Under the pieces are notes generated by a model, which worked only from the letters and a program-made list of their open reading frames with translations, was not told where the DNA came from and made no database searches. This document shows positions 1 to 7,588 of a stretch of DNA of 64,000 nucleotides, in pieces. Origin of the DNA: Tomitella biformata AHU 1821 (GTDB taxonomy: Bacteria > Actinomycetota > Actinomycetes > Mycobacteriales > Mycobacteriaceae); contig NZ_BAVQ01000009.1 of the NCBI RefSeq assembly GCF_000524475.1, positions 1 through 64,000 on the forward strand, given 5' to 3'. The position numbers and the translations under genes are program-made. Position 1 is the first letter of the stretch, and each line of letters opens with the position of its first letter.

Positions 1-146
1 CACCAGACCTCTCCCACCTTCGACCCTAGCGGGCCGTCGAGCTGGGAAAACCCAACACCAAAACGATATAAGCCATTCTGATCGCACGCATCGCGCTCGC
101 TTTCGCCGTGGGGGTTCGGGATAGCTCCACCTCCCGCGAGACAGAG

Positions 147-165
147 CGAGGTGAGCCTAACCTAA
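147..165. promoter_or_regulatory. Candidate IdeR/DtxR iron box
   Basis: The sequence CGAGGTGAGCCTAACCTAA matches 15 of 19 positions of the classical DtxR/IdeR consensus (TTAGGTTAGGCTAACCTAA), with the right half perfect. It lies about 70 bp upstream of the ArsR gene. It could also serve a gene reading leftwards out of the window. Function is inferred from the match only. Confidence 0.5.
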
Positions 166-197
166 GTCCGACAAGGTTGCGGCGATCCCGCGGGCCA

Positions 198-244
198 TTG
201 CGCAGCTCCGCACCCCGGGGTAACGTACAACCTTATGGTTGCAC
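198..244 (+). promoter_or_regulatory. Leaderless promoter and autoregulatory palindrome of the ArsR gene
   Basis: A -35-like TTGCGC (198-203), a 17-bp spacer and a -10-like TAACGT (221-226) place the transcript start on or next to the ATG at 235. No Shine-Dalgarno precedes that ATG. The palindrome CAACC-TTAT-GGTTG (228-241), extending to 225-244 with one mismatch per arm, covers the start codon itself. This is what an autorepressed, leaderless ArsR gene would look like. Promoter and operator are inferred by eye. Confidence 0.45.
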
Positions 245-567
245 TTGAGTTGAGCGACGCCGAGGTGGATCGAATTTTCCAAGCCCTCGCGGACGCCACC
301 CGCCGCGACATCGTCACCCGGGTCATCCAGAACGAGCAGTCCGTCTCCACCCTCGCCCAGCACTACGACATGAGTTTCGCCGCGGTGCAAAAACACGTGG
401 CGGTGCTGCAACGGGCCTCGCTCATCACCAAGCAGCGCCGGGGGAGGGAGCAGATCGTGCATGGCAACATGGCCGCCCTCCGCAAGGCCGCCACGCTGCT
501 CGACGCCTATGAGCAGCTGTGGGGCCATCGCCTACAGCAGATCGCCGACGTCCTCGCCGAAGATTGA
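235..567 (+). CDS. ArsR/SmtB-family winged-helix repressor
   Basis: This is a 110-aa winged-helix DNA-binding protein with the ArsR core at about residues 10-85. The recognition helix lies near residues 45-60 (SFAAVQKHVAVLQ). The metal-binding ELCVCDL-type cysteines are absent, so it is probably not a metal sensor. It sits 14 bp upstream of an SRPBCC (AHSA1-type) gene, a pairing very common in Actinobacteria where the ArsR protein controls the pair. The ATG is chosen because the only dyad and the -10 fit a leaderless start there. Ligand unknown. Confidence 0.85.
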   Translation: MVALELSDAEVDRIFQALADATRRDIVTRVIQNEQSVSTLAQHYDMSFAAVQKHVAVLQRASLITKQRRGREQIVHGNMAALRKAATLLDAYEQLWGHRLQQIADVLAED

Positions 568-581
568 GAAGGGATTTCATC

Positions 582-1070
582 ATGACTGTCATCAGTTCGA
601 AGAAGGACCTCGCCGCCTTGCGCATGACGATCGTCGCGGAGTTCGACGCGACCATCGAGCGCGTCTGGCAGATCTGGGCGGACCCGCGCAAGCTCGAGCG
701 TTGGTGGGGTCCGCCGACGTGGCCGGCGACGTTCGCCCGCCACGACTTCACCGTCGGCGGCGAGTCCCGCTACTTCATGACCGGCCCCGAGGGCGAGAAG
801 GCACCCGGCTGGTGGCGGATGACCGCCATCGACGGCCCCCACAGCCTCGAGTTCGACGACGGATTCGCCGGCGAGGACGGCGAGCCCGATCCGGCGATGC
901 CCACCATCCACGCCGCCGTTGCCCTGGAGGCGTCCGGCGCCAAGACGCGAATGTCCATCGTCAGCACGTTCGCCACGACCGAGCAGTTCGAGCAGGTCAT
1001 CGAGATGGGTATGGAGGAGGGCATGACGGAGGCGATGGGCCAGATCGACGCGATCCTGACCGAGGGCTAA
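582..1070 (+). CDS. SRPBCC / AHSA1-domain protein
   Basis: A 162-aa START-like hydrophobic-pocket protein of the activator-of-Hsp90-ATPase-like family. The diagnostic N-terminal pattern is visible: a beta strand, then TIERVWQIWADP and LERWWGPP at residues 25-45, followed by the FTVGG turn. These proteins bind small hydrophobic ligands, and no catalytic residues can be assigned. The ATG at 582 is preceded by AAGGG at 569-573, 8 nt upstream, and the gene is almost certainly co-transcribed with the ArsR gene. An upstream in-frame ATG at 519 would overlap the regulator by about 50 bp and has no ribosome-binding site. Confidence 0.82.
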   Translation: MTVISSKKDLAALRMTIVAEFDATIERVWQIWADPRKLERWWGPPTWPATFARHDFTVGGESRYFMTGPEGEKAPGWWRMTAIDGPHSLEFDDGFAGEDGEPDPAMPTIHAAVALEASGAKTRMSIVSTFATTEQFEQVIEMGMEEGMTEAMGQIDAILTEG

Positions 1071-1080
1071 GCGCCGCCAA

Positions 1081-2535
1081 TCAGATGGCCAACCGAGCAG
1101 CGTCCGCGCGGGCCTGCCGCGCCCGCTGCAACTCGAGTCCGTAGAGCAGGCCGAAGGTGAAGCCGTTCTCGCCCGGCGCCACGTCTGCGCGGGCCCCGAG
1201 GATTCGGAGCGTTCTCGCGGCGACGACGCTGTCCTGGTGCTCACCAAGCACCTGCTGGAGCACCTTGAACCGGGCGACCTTTTTCCTCGCCCCGCCAAGG
1301 ACGGGCGCGGCGAGCTCGTAGGCGTAGCGGGCGCGCTTGGCCGCTTTGCGGGCGCGGTGCAGGTCGGCGTCGCCGCCGCTCGCCGCCGCCGCGGCCACCC
1401 GGCGGACCGCCTGCCGATCGGCCCGTCGCGCATGCCGTCCGATCCCGTCGGGATCTCGCGCCGCCGCCATGACCAACGGCGGGACTGTCCGCCACCTGGC
1501 CAACGCCGCCAGCAGCGCCCGATAGCGGTCCCCGTCGAGGGCGATGCGCACCTCGTCCTGGCGCCGGATCTGCTCAGCAAGTAGATCGCTCTCGATCCGG
1601 GCGGACACCGGCCCCAGCACCAACTCGGCGGGGAGGTCCGTCAACGCCTTCGCGAACCGCTTCCGTTGCACTTGGCGGTCGCGCACCTCACCGAGCAGCC
1701 CTGCATACCAGGACAACTCCGTGTCGAGCCCCGCTGATTCGCCGGGATCAAGCAATGGGCCGAATACCCGCAGCGTGCTGCGGAGGCGTCGGGCCCCAAC
1801 CCGCGTGGAGTGCACTGCGTCCAGACCCCGGCGGAACCACACATCGCCAGCCACGATCGCCTGGACCTGCGCCTCCAGGTAGCGGGTGAGCGCCGCCACC
1901 GTTGTGGCGCTCGCGCCCGCAGCGCTGACCCCATCGTGGTGGTCCCCGAGCGCCCGGCTCAGTTTCGACGGATGCCGCGATGGCCGCGCGCCGGCCCGGA
2001 TGAGGCGTTTGCCGATCGCCCTCAGCACCCTCGCGTCCGCATCCTCGCCAAGTTCGACCTCCACCTCGCGCCACTCGCTGGCGACAGCGCCGTCACCTGT
2101 GACGGTCGCTCGCACTCGGTCGTCGGCAACCTCGGCCAGCAGTCGCCCGTCGCGGCCGTGGAGACGCGTCGTGCGCCGCACCGTCGTCAGAGTGGCCACC
2201 GGGCGCACACACTTGCCGAGGGCCACACCCGAGACCAGGCTCCCCAACTCGTCGGGCACTGCATCGCCCTCGCCCAAGAGCACCCGGATCTCCGTGCGCG
2301 CCTTGTCTGCGGGAACTTTCAGCTGCCACCCGACATCGGCATCCCCAGTCCGTCGGCGCAGTGTGATGCGCTGGCGCAGCAAATCGAGGTCCGCGGTGTC
2401 GTAATAGGCGCTGTCGAGGTTGACCGTGGCCTCCTCGATTCGGCCACCCGCGGGGAGTAGCCCATCGAGAGCCGGGCGGACAAACTTGCGCCCCACCTCG
2501 TATTTGTCTTCTCGCTCGATCTGCGTCGTCGCCAT
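1081..2535 (-). CDS. CYTH and CHAD domain protein
   Basis: A 484-aa protein with an N-terminal CYTH domain (about residues 1-200), the triphosphate tunnel fold. Its ExExK signature is visible as EREDK near residue 7, followed by alternating basic and acidic strands (LRRRT, WQLKVP). The CHAD domain (about 215-484) is helical and rich in conserved histidine and basic residues (LHRARKAAKRARYAYEL). CYTH domains hydrolyse triphosphates and CHAD domains bind polyphosphate, so a role in polyphosphate or triphosphate metabolism is likely. It converges on the SRPBCC gene and diverges from the 2H ligase gene, with 58 bp between starts. No strong ribosome-binding site is visible. Confidence 0.9.
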   Translation of the reverse strand: MATTQIEREDKYEVGRKFVRPALDGLLPAGGRIEEATVNLDSAYYDTADLDLLRQRITLRRRTGDADVGWQLKVPADKARTEIRVLLGEGDAVPDELGSLVSGVALGKCVRPVATLTTVRRTTRLHGRDGRLLAEVADDRVRATVTGDGAVASEWREVEVELGEDADARVLRAIGKRLIRAGARPSRHPSKLSRALGDHHDGVSAAGASATTVAALTRYLEAQVQAIVAGDVWFRRGLDAVHSTRVGARRLRSTLRVFGPLLDPGESAGLDTELSWYAGLLGEVRDRQVQRKRFAKALTDLPAELVLGPVSARIESDLLAEQIRRQDEVRIALDGDRYRALLAALARWRTVPPLVMAAARDPDGIGRHARRADRQAVRRVAAAAASGGDADLHRARKAAKRARYAYELAAPVLGGARKKVARFKVLQQVLGEHQDSVVAARTLRILGARADVAPGENGFTFGLLYGLELQRARQARADAARLAI

Positions 2536-2593
2536 CCATCTATTCTGCGCGAGAACTCATAAAGGGTCTTGGACTCGCAGCTAGCCTGGAATC

Positions 2594-3154
2594 ATGGAGC
2601 GGCCCATCAGGCGAGTGTTCGCGGCAATCGTTCCGCCCTTGGCCGTGCGCGAAGACCTGGCCCGACGTCTCGCCGCCGCCTCGGACGTCCGCTGGACTCC
2701 GGCGCCGAACATGCACGTCACTCTGGTATTCGAGCCTGCCTGCGCGGACGTGCCAGAGCTCATCACGCGGCTGGGCTCGGCCGTCGCCGGCCACCGAGCA
2801 TTCCGGTTGCGGATCGGCGGGGCGGGCTCATTCCAGGCCCGACGCGGCTACACCCTGTGGATGGCTGCGCGGGGCGCAATCGAGGCGGATCAGACCGCAC
2901 TGCGCGCAGTGCGGGTCGCCGTCGGGGCCCGAGCGGACGCCGTCGGGCACTTGACCCTCGCCCGGGTCCGCGAGTCCGTGGATACGGCCGCCGCGCTCGC
3001 CACGATTGCCGCGCTGCCCACGCACGAGTGGCCGGTGGAGGAGGTCTGGCTGTACGAGTCGGTCCTGGCCGGGGGCCCGGACGGGCGGTCGCGGTACGAC
3101 CCGCTCGCCCGGTTTCCCCTGGCGCCTACACCGGGGCCTCCGCGAACTCCTTGA
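2594..3154 (+). CDS. thpR: RNA 2',3'-cyclic phosphodiesterase (2H / LigT family)
   Basis: A 186-aa 2H phosphoesterase. The two HxTx signatures that define the active site are at residues 41-44 (HVTL) and 119-122 (HLTL). Each contributes a histidine and a threonine that handle the cyclic phosphate. The opening MERPIRRVFAAIVPP is typical of ThpR/LigT. The family opens 2',3'-cyclic phosphates and can join 2'-5' RNA ends. The natural domain ends near YDPLARFPL, so the last ten Pro-rich residues look like a run-on into a region that may carry a small antisense gene. Confidence 0.87.
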   Translation: MERPIRRVFAAIVPPLAVREDLARRLAAASDVRWTPAPNMHVTLVFEPACADVPELITRLGSAVAGHRAFRLRIGGAGSFQARRGYTLWMAARGAIEADQTALRAVRVAVGARADAVGHLTLARVRESVDTAAALATIAALPTHEWPVEEVWLYESVLAGGPDGRSRYDPLARFPLAPTPGPPRTP

Positions 3155-3239
3155 ACGCCGTCATGATCTTCAGGCCGGGTGTCCCGGTGATCGGCTCGAA
3201 GGAGAGCGGACCGTCCTGCCCCCATGTGAGCAACCGCAT
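3126..3239 (-). pseudogene. Possible short or broken reading frame
   Basis: On the minus strand, ATG at 3239 opens a 37-aa frame beginning MRLLTWGQDGPLSFEP and ending EFAEAPV, with protein-like composition. Immediately upstream in the same frame a TAG at 3240-3242 follows TYEVWWA, and the frame continues further upstream without an obvious start. This looks like the end of a slightly longer gene interrupted by a nonsense codon, or a small gene without a good ribosome-binding site. It overlaps the 3' end of the 2H ligase gene by 29 bp. I do not recognise the family. Confidence 0.22.
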
Positions 3240-3301
3240 CTACGCCCACCACACCTCGTACGTATTGTTGGGGTCGTCTGTCCCAATCTGAGGAGATCTC
3301 C

Positions 3302-3436
3302 ATGTGCTACCCCGTTCCCTGCTCGGCCTGCGCGAAGACGACCTGGGCCGGCTGCGGCGAGCACGTTGACGAGGTCATGGTCAATGTCGCCGAGCAGCAG
3401 CGCTGCGCCTGCGAGAACCCCGTCCCCGTCGGCTAG
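3302..3436 (+). CDS. Small Cys-rich putative metal-binding protein (44 aa)
   Basis: A 44-aa protein with six cysteines at positions 2, 7, 10, 18, 35 and 37 and a histidine at 21 (MCYPVPCSACAKTTWAGCG opening, RCAC near the end). The spacing resembles a treble-clef or zinc-ribbon microprotein. Very similar small proteins of unknown function occur widely in high-GC Actinobacteria. The ATG follows GAGGAG by 7 nt, a strong ribosome-binding site that supports real translation. Metal binding is inferred from the cysteines and the partner is unknown. Confidence 0.75.
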   Translation: MCYPVPCSACAKTTWAGCGEHVDEVMVNVAEQQRCACENPVPVG

Positions 3437-3497
3437 TTGTCGTCCCTGGGGACGTTGCTAACGTCAAGACCCTCGATGGGCGGCGACCAATCCAGGC

Positions 3498-5432
3498 TTA
3501 AATTTCTGCGCCAGCGCGGTACCCCTCTGCGATTGCGTGGCTCAAACGTCTCGGAGACACACAATCTCCGATCACGCTCACACCATCGCCGACCTCCATA
3601 TCGAACGGCGTCACCGGGATTCGCGGCTGATGCCAAACCGTAAGCACAGACCCGGTCTCGATGTCCCCGACACCGAACAGTGGCCTCAGCACCAGAGTGT
3701 CTGCCGGATTATCGGGCACTATCAATGAGTGTCCGACTCGGAGCTCGACGCCGGCCTCGCCCAGTCGAGACAACAACGGCCCCGCGCTCTCCGCAGGTAC
3801 CCTCGATGCCAGCGCCGTCAGCGCCGTGGCGAAGGTGACCTGCCAACCATTACGGGCCAATGCCTCGGCCGCGCTGTAGGCGGGCCAAAATCCGTCGCCC
3901 TCGTCGTATACGAGAGCGCGTTTCCCTTGAACCTCCGGAAGGCTCCCCAGCAGGACATCATCGACGCTCGCTGTGGGACGCCCGCTCAGCTGGGTTGGCG
4001 GGCTCGCTGGCCGGGAGCCGGTGGCGAGCACGATGTGGTCCGCTGTGGATCGGATCTCGGCAATGTCATCGACCTCGATACCCGCCGCCAGATTCACATC
4101 AACTTTGAGGCGCCTGAGCTCGCGTTCCAGGTAATCGATGGCATCGATGAACGCCGCCCGGTGGGGGGACGCGGCCGCGATCCGCGCCGCACCGCCGAGC
4201 TCGATCTCCTTCTCGAACAGTGTCACTTGGTGACCTCGCCCGGCGGCCACCCTGGCGGCCTCCATCCCGGCAGGGCCACCGCCGATGATGTAGACCTCCT
4301 TGGCGTGCGGAGCCTTGATCCCCACTCCCGCGTGCCGCCCCCGCCCTACCTCAGCATTGACCGCGCAATGCAGGTGCGGGTCGAAGGCTCGGCAGTCCTG
4401 GTTGATCCCCAGGCATCCTCGGATCTCGCCCAGTCGGCCAGTCTCCGACTTCACCGGCAGATCAGGGTCAGCGATCAGCGCCCTGGCCATGCCCACCAAG
4501 TCAGCGTGTCCGGACTTGATGGCGTGTTCGGCGGTCGCGGCGTCGCGGATCCGCTGACCGACCAGCGTCGTCACCCCGGTCGCCGCCCGCACCCGAGACG
4601 CGGAGGGCACAGCGACGGCGTCGGGATTGGTGGAGTCCTTGACGTATTTGCCGCGTGTGCCATGGGTGATGCTGAAGTAGTCCACCCCGAGGTCCGTCAG
4701 GTTCTCCGCGATCCGCACGCAGTCTTCGATACCCATGCCACCGGGAATCTCCTCTTCGCCGCTGAGCCGGACGCCAAGAGCGAAGCCCACTGGCATCACC
4801 GAGCGCATAGCCTCCATCACCATTCGCATAAACCGCATCCGGTTCTCAAACGAACCGCCGAAGTCGTCGCTGCGCCGGTTCGTCAACGAGGACATGAATT
4901 GCGCCGGGAGGTAGCCGTGCGCGGCGTGGATCTCCACCCCGTCAGCACCTGCTTTGACCAGATTCTCGGTGGAGACCCGCCATCCCTCAACAATGCCCTC
5001 GATCTCGCGCACGGTCAGCTCATGCGGCGGATAGGCATCCCGCACGGTCTTGATCGGCGATGGCGCGACCGGTGCCGCCTCCGACTCGCCGCCGATGAAC
5101 TCGCGCCCAAGGTGGCACAGTTGCCCCACGAACCGTGCACCGTGTCGATGGATGACCTCAACCTTGGCCGCCGTGGACGGCACGAATTCGTCTAAGTAGG
5201 CCTCCACCAGCTTCCTCGACCGCAGCGTTGTCGTCGGATGCACCACGGTGGCCCCGCCGATGATCAGGCCGACGCCCCCGGCAGCGAGCCGCTCGAAGTG
5301 GCCGGTGTCCCCCAGGGTGGGAATGCCATGATCGACCATGCTGGTGCCCGCGGGTAGCGCCACCAGGCGGTTCTTCAAGGTCATCCCGCCCACCTGAAGA
5401 GGTGAGAAAAGGCGGGGGAATTCGGTGCTCAT
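3498..5432 (-). CDS. OYE/FadH-type NADH:flavin oxidoreductase with a C-terminal NAD(P)H-binding module
   Basis: A 644-aa member of the 2,4-dienoyl-CoA reductase / trimethylamine dehydrogenase group. The N-terminal FMN TIM barrel spans about 1-335 (EIHAAHGYL at 168-176), an iron-sulfur linker lies at 340-356, and a FAD/NAD(P) module starts at GGGPAG (384-389). The family's four-Cys [4Fe-4S] signature is CxxCxxxC...C, but here residue 343 is Ile, leaving Cys340, Cys347 and Cys356. It probably reduces an enone or dienoyl intermediate. I start at MSTEF (5432), preceded by AAAGGTCC; an upstream ATG at 5456 is possible. Dyad site 5460-5477 lies just upstream. Confidence 0.85.
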   Translation of the reverse strand: MSTEFPRLFSPLQVGGMTLKNRLVALPAGTSMVDHGIPTLGDTGHFERLAAGGVGLIIGGATVVHPTTTLRSRKLVEAYLDEFVPSTAAKVEVIHRHGARFVGQLCHLGREFIGGESEAAPVAPSPIKTVRDAYPPHELTVREIEGIVEGWRVSTENLVKAGADGVEIHAAHGYLPAQFMSSLTNRRSDDFGGSFENRMRFMRMVMEAMRSVMPVGFALGVRLSGEEEIPGGMGIEDCVRIAENLTDLGVDYFSITHGTRGKYVKDSTNPDAVAVPSASRVRAATGVTTLVGQRIRDAATAEHAIKSGHADLVGMARALIADPDLPVKSETGRLGEIRGCLGINQDCRAFDPHLHCAVNAEVGRGRHAGVGIKAPHAKEVYIIGGGPAGMEAARVAAGRGHQVTLFEKEIELGGAARIAAASPHRAAFIDAIDYLERELRRLKVDVNLAAGIEVDDIAEIRSTADHIVLATGSRPASPPTQLSGRPTASVDDVLLGSLPEVQGKRALVYDEGDGFWPAYSAAEALARNGWQVTFATALTALASRVPAESAGPLLSRLGEAGVELRVGHSLIVPDNPADTLVLRPLFGVGDIETGSVLTVWHQPRIPVTPFDMEVGDGVSVIGDCVSPRRLSHAIAEGYRAGAEI

Positions 5433-5459
5433 ACTGGACCTTTCGCGATGCCGCAATAC

Positions 5460-5477
5460 CGTACTGAGTTCAGTTCT
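5460..5477. promoter_or_regulatory. Regulon operator site 1 (OYE gene)
   Basis: CGTACTGAGTTCAGTTCT matches the dyad TGAACTGA-N2-TCAGTTCA at 13 of 16 specified bases, with the inner ACTGA/TCAGT arms perfect. It lies 27 bp upstream of the OYE start codon on the minus strand. Confidence 0.6.
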
Positions 5478-5595
5478 GCTTCATTGAGCGTAGGCCCACC
5501 GGCACCCGCGAGGCAAGGATCGCGAAAGCGCGTAGACAGCCTCGGCTCGCAGCGCACACCGCAGCATGGCCGCGGCCAACGCAATCGCAGCGACG

Positions 5596-5642
5596 TTGAC
5601 AGGCCCCGAGCAGGCAAACTAAAGTGAGTTCGATTCTGGTCA
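5596..5642 (+). promoter_or_regulatory. Promoter and degenerate regulon operator site 6 (acyl-CoA dehydrogenase)
   Basis: TTGACA (5596-5601), a 17-bp spacer, CTAAAG (5619-5624), then TGAGTTCGATTCTGGTCA (5625-5642). The last element matches 11 of 16 dyad positions and keeps the TGA...TCA ends. The order -35, 17 bp, -10, operator is the same as at the other sites of the island. The match is weaker than the other five. Confidence 0.45.
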
Positions 5643-5669
5643 ATGGCCACAGAGGATGGAGTCCACACC

Positions 5670-6827
5670 ATGACAGTCCTAGATATCGACATATCGGCGA
5701 GCATCTCCAGTGTGGTTCCAGTGGTACCGACCACAGAAGAGACCGATCTGCGGGAAGCCGTGCGCTCGCTCTTAGCGGCACAAGATGGAATCGAGCAGAT
5801 CCGCCAGCTCGCCGAACTGGAGCCTGGGTACTCAGTTGAGCTGTGGTCCCTACTCGCCGACTCGATGTCGATCAACACGATCGCCGTCCCGGAATCATCT
5901 GGCGGGCTGGGGTACGGCGTCGCCTACCTCTCGGCAGTCATCGAGGAGTGCGGCCGTGAGCTGCGACCGGAACCGGTGCTCGGCTCCGCTGCCATCGGCG
6001 TGCCGGCGCTGCTGCTTGGACAGGATTCGACGCTCGAGCCGATGCTGTCTGGCGCGCTGAGCGGGCAACTCGTCGTCGCGGCCAGCGCGCTGAGCCGCAA
6101 TTCGGACGCCATCGAGGCCGCCCCCGAGGCCGACGGCTGGCGACTCACCGGCACGGCCCATAATGTGCCAGGCGGGCACTTGGCGGACATCCTCGTGGTC
6201 TCCGCCGAGACGAGCTCGGGCCGGGGCCTTTTCGCGGTGGGCTCGGACTCGCACTTGGATAGGCAGCGTCATGAGTCGATTGATCCAACCCGACCGCTGA
6301 CCTCGATCTCGTTCTCCTCGACCGCCGCGATCGCGTTGTCTCTCGGCACGCAGACCGAGGCGGAGATAACGACCCTCCGAAATCGCGCGGTGATCGCGCT
6401 CGCGGCCGAGAATGTCGGGATCTGCGACCGCCTTTTCGAGATGACCTGTGAGTACACCCGATCACGCAAGCAGTTCGACCGGCCCATCGCCTCATTTCAG
6501 GCGATCAAGCACCGCCTCGCAGACATGCTCCTGAGCGTTGAGCGCGCGCGATCGGCGGCGCTCTACGCCGCCGCCCATTTCGACTACGACCCGTCCACCG
6601 CCCATCTTGCGGCCGCCACGGCCGGGGCTGTGTGCGCGGAGGCGGCGCAGCATATTGCCGCCGAGTCAATCCAACTCCACGGCGGGATCGGATTCACGTG
6701 GGAGCATCCGGTGCATAGCTACTACCGGCGCGTGCTGACCAACGAATCCTTGTACGGCGACGCGACCTCGCATCGGCGAGAGATCGCCCGGCACCTTGGC
6801 CTCGCCAAGAACAGCGATTTGACCTGA
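5670..6827 (+). CDS. Acyl-CoA dehydrogenase family protein
   Basis: A 385-aa FAD-dependent acyl-CoA dehydrogenase fold. The C-terminal signatures RSRKQFDRPIASFQ and IQLHGGIGFTWEHPVHSYYRR are clear. The usual catalytic-Glu motif near the C-terminus (YEGT) is absent and replaced by NESLYGDATSHR, as in subunits that act in heteromeric acyl-CoA dehydrogenases of steroid and terpenoid catabolism. It may therefore need a partner such as the enzyme at 24700-25908. The start at 5670 has GGAG 8 nt upstream; an ATG at 5643 directly abuts the operator and is less likely. The TetR gene follows 51 bp later. Confidence 0.87.
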   Translation: MTVLDIDISASISSVVPVVPTTEETDLREAVRSLLAAQDGIEQIRQLAELEPGYSVELWSLLADSMSINTIAVPESSGGLGYGVAYLSAVIEECGRELRPEPVLGSAAIGVPALLLGQDSTLEPMLSGALSGQLVVAASALSRNSDAIEAAPEADGWRLTGTAHNVPGGHLADILVVSAETSSGRGLFAVGSDSHLDRQRHESIDPTRPLTSISFSSTAAIALSLGTQTEAEITTLRNRAVIALAAENVGICDRLFEMTCEYTRSRKQFDRPIASFQAIKHRLADMLLSVERARSAALYAAAHFDYDPSTAHLAAATAGAVCAEAAQHIAAESIQLHGGIGFTWEHPVHSYYRRVLTNESLYGDATSHRREIARHLGLAKNSDLT

Positions 6828-6830
6828 CTT

Positions 6831-6853
6831 CAAGTTACTTGTGGGTACACTTG
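6831..6853. promoter_or_regulatory. Candidate TetR operator
   Basis: CAAGTTACTTG (6831-6841) is a perfect 11-bp palindrome, followed by a third ACTTG half at 6849-6853. It lies 26-48 bp upstream of the TetR start codon, a typical autoregulation position, and differs from the TGAACTGA dyad of the island. Confidence 0.4.
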
Positions 6854-6878
6854 CATCGATCTACACGAAGGAGAGCAG

Positions 6879-7505
6879 ATGTCCGTGGCACCTGAGGTGC
6901 GTAAAGAGGGGCCACGATCCAAGCGGGCCTCTATCCTGACCGCCGCCATCGAACAGTTCGGCGAGGTCGGATACGAGCACACCAAGTGGGCGTCCATCGC
7001 CGGCGAGGTGGGCATCGGGCAAACTGCGCTGTACCACTACTTCGAGTCGAAGGCGCACTGCCTGCTGACCATCATGCAGTTGGAGCTCACCGATTCAGCC
7101 GCGAGATTCACCACTGGGACAGAGGGAATCGCTGACTCTGAGGAGATGCTCCGGTCTGCAGTAGCCGCATCGCTCCACGGATCCCCCATCGATGCTCTGC
7201 AGCGCCGCATTCTCCAGAATCACATGGACATCCTGGCCTCCCCGCGCCAGTCCGAAAAAGAAGAGGCAGAACGTCTGCACTCACGTGAACTCGTGGCCGA
7301 GATCGAACGAAATTGGACGAATCTGCTGAAGAGCGGGATGGACGACGGGACCTTCAACGCCGATATCGATCCGCGGGTGAGTGCGAGATTAGTGCTGGGT
7401 GTTCTGGTCAGCGTGTGGCGCTGGTACCGGCCCGGGGGTCCGATGCCCCTCGATGAACTGATCGACTCCGTCTCCGACGCAGTCGTTCGAATGGTGCGAG
7501 CCTAA
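6879..7505 (+). CDS. TetR/AcrR-family transcriptional regulator
   Basis: A 208-aa regulator. The N-terminal TetR HTH covers about residues 18-65 (ILTAAIEQFGEVGYEHTKW, then IGQTALYHYFESKAHCL). The remainder is the ligand-binding helical domain, with WRWYRPGGPMPLDEL, a C-terminal feature common to KstR2/FadR-type TetR proteins of lipid catabolism. It is the only regulator in the island, so it is the first candidate for island control, though the motif at its own promoter differs from the repeated dyad. The ribosome-binding site AAGGAG is 8 nt upstream of the ATG. Confidence 0.88.
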   Translation: MSVAPEVRKEGPRSKRASILTAAIEQFGEVGYEHTKWASIAGEVGIGQTALYHYFESKAHCLLTIMQLELTDSAARFTTGTEGIADSEEMLRSAVAASLHGSPIDALQRRILQNHMDILASPRQSEKEEAERLHSRELVAEIERNWTNLLKSGMDDGTFNADIDPRVSARLVLGVLVSVWRWYRPGGPMPLDELIDSVSDAVVRMVRA

Positions 7506-7554
7506 TTTCGCGTGCCGCCTACTGGGGTAACCCACTTCGGCGGCACGCGAAATT
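7504..7554. terminator. Bidirectional terminator with long nested stem
   Basis: AATTTCGCGTGCCGCC (7504-7519) and its exact reverse complement (7539-7554) form a perfect 16-bp stem. The 19-nt loop carries a small inner TGGG/CCCA hairpin. It sits between the convergent TetR and MDR genes and the A/T ends supply U-rich tails on both strands. Confidence 0.7.
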
Positions 7555-7588
7555 CCAGCACCGAGCCCCGGCTAGACCATGCCCATCG

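Noticed and set aside
1-120. Gene reading out of the left edge on the minus strand
   Set aside because: A GTG-initiated frame runs to the edge but is short and Arg-rich without a ribosome-binding site.
507-1580. Long minus-strand frame (357 codons) over the SRPBCC and CHAD region
   Set aside because: It lies antisense to the well-supported SRPBCC gene and out of frame with the CHAD gene, with Arg/Ala-rich composition typical of GC-rich shadow frames.
3729-5195. Plus-strand frame of 488 codons antisense to the OYE gene
   Set aside because: The OYE frame has full family signatures; the antisense one has none.
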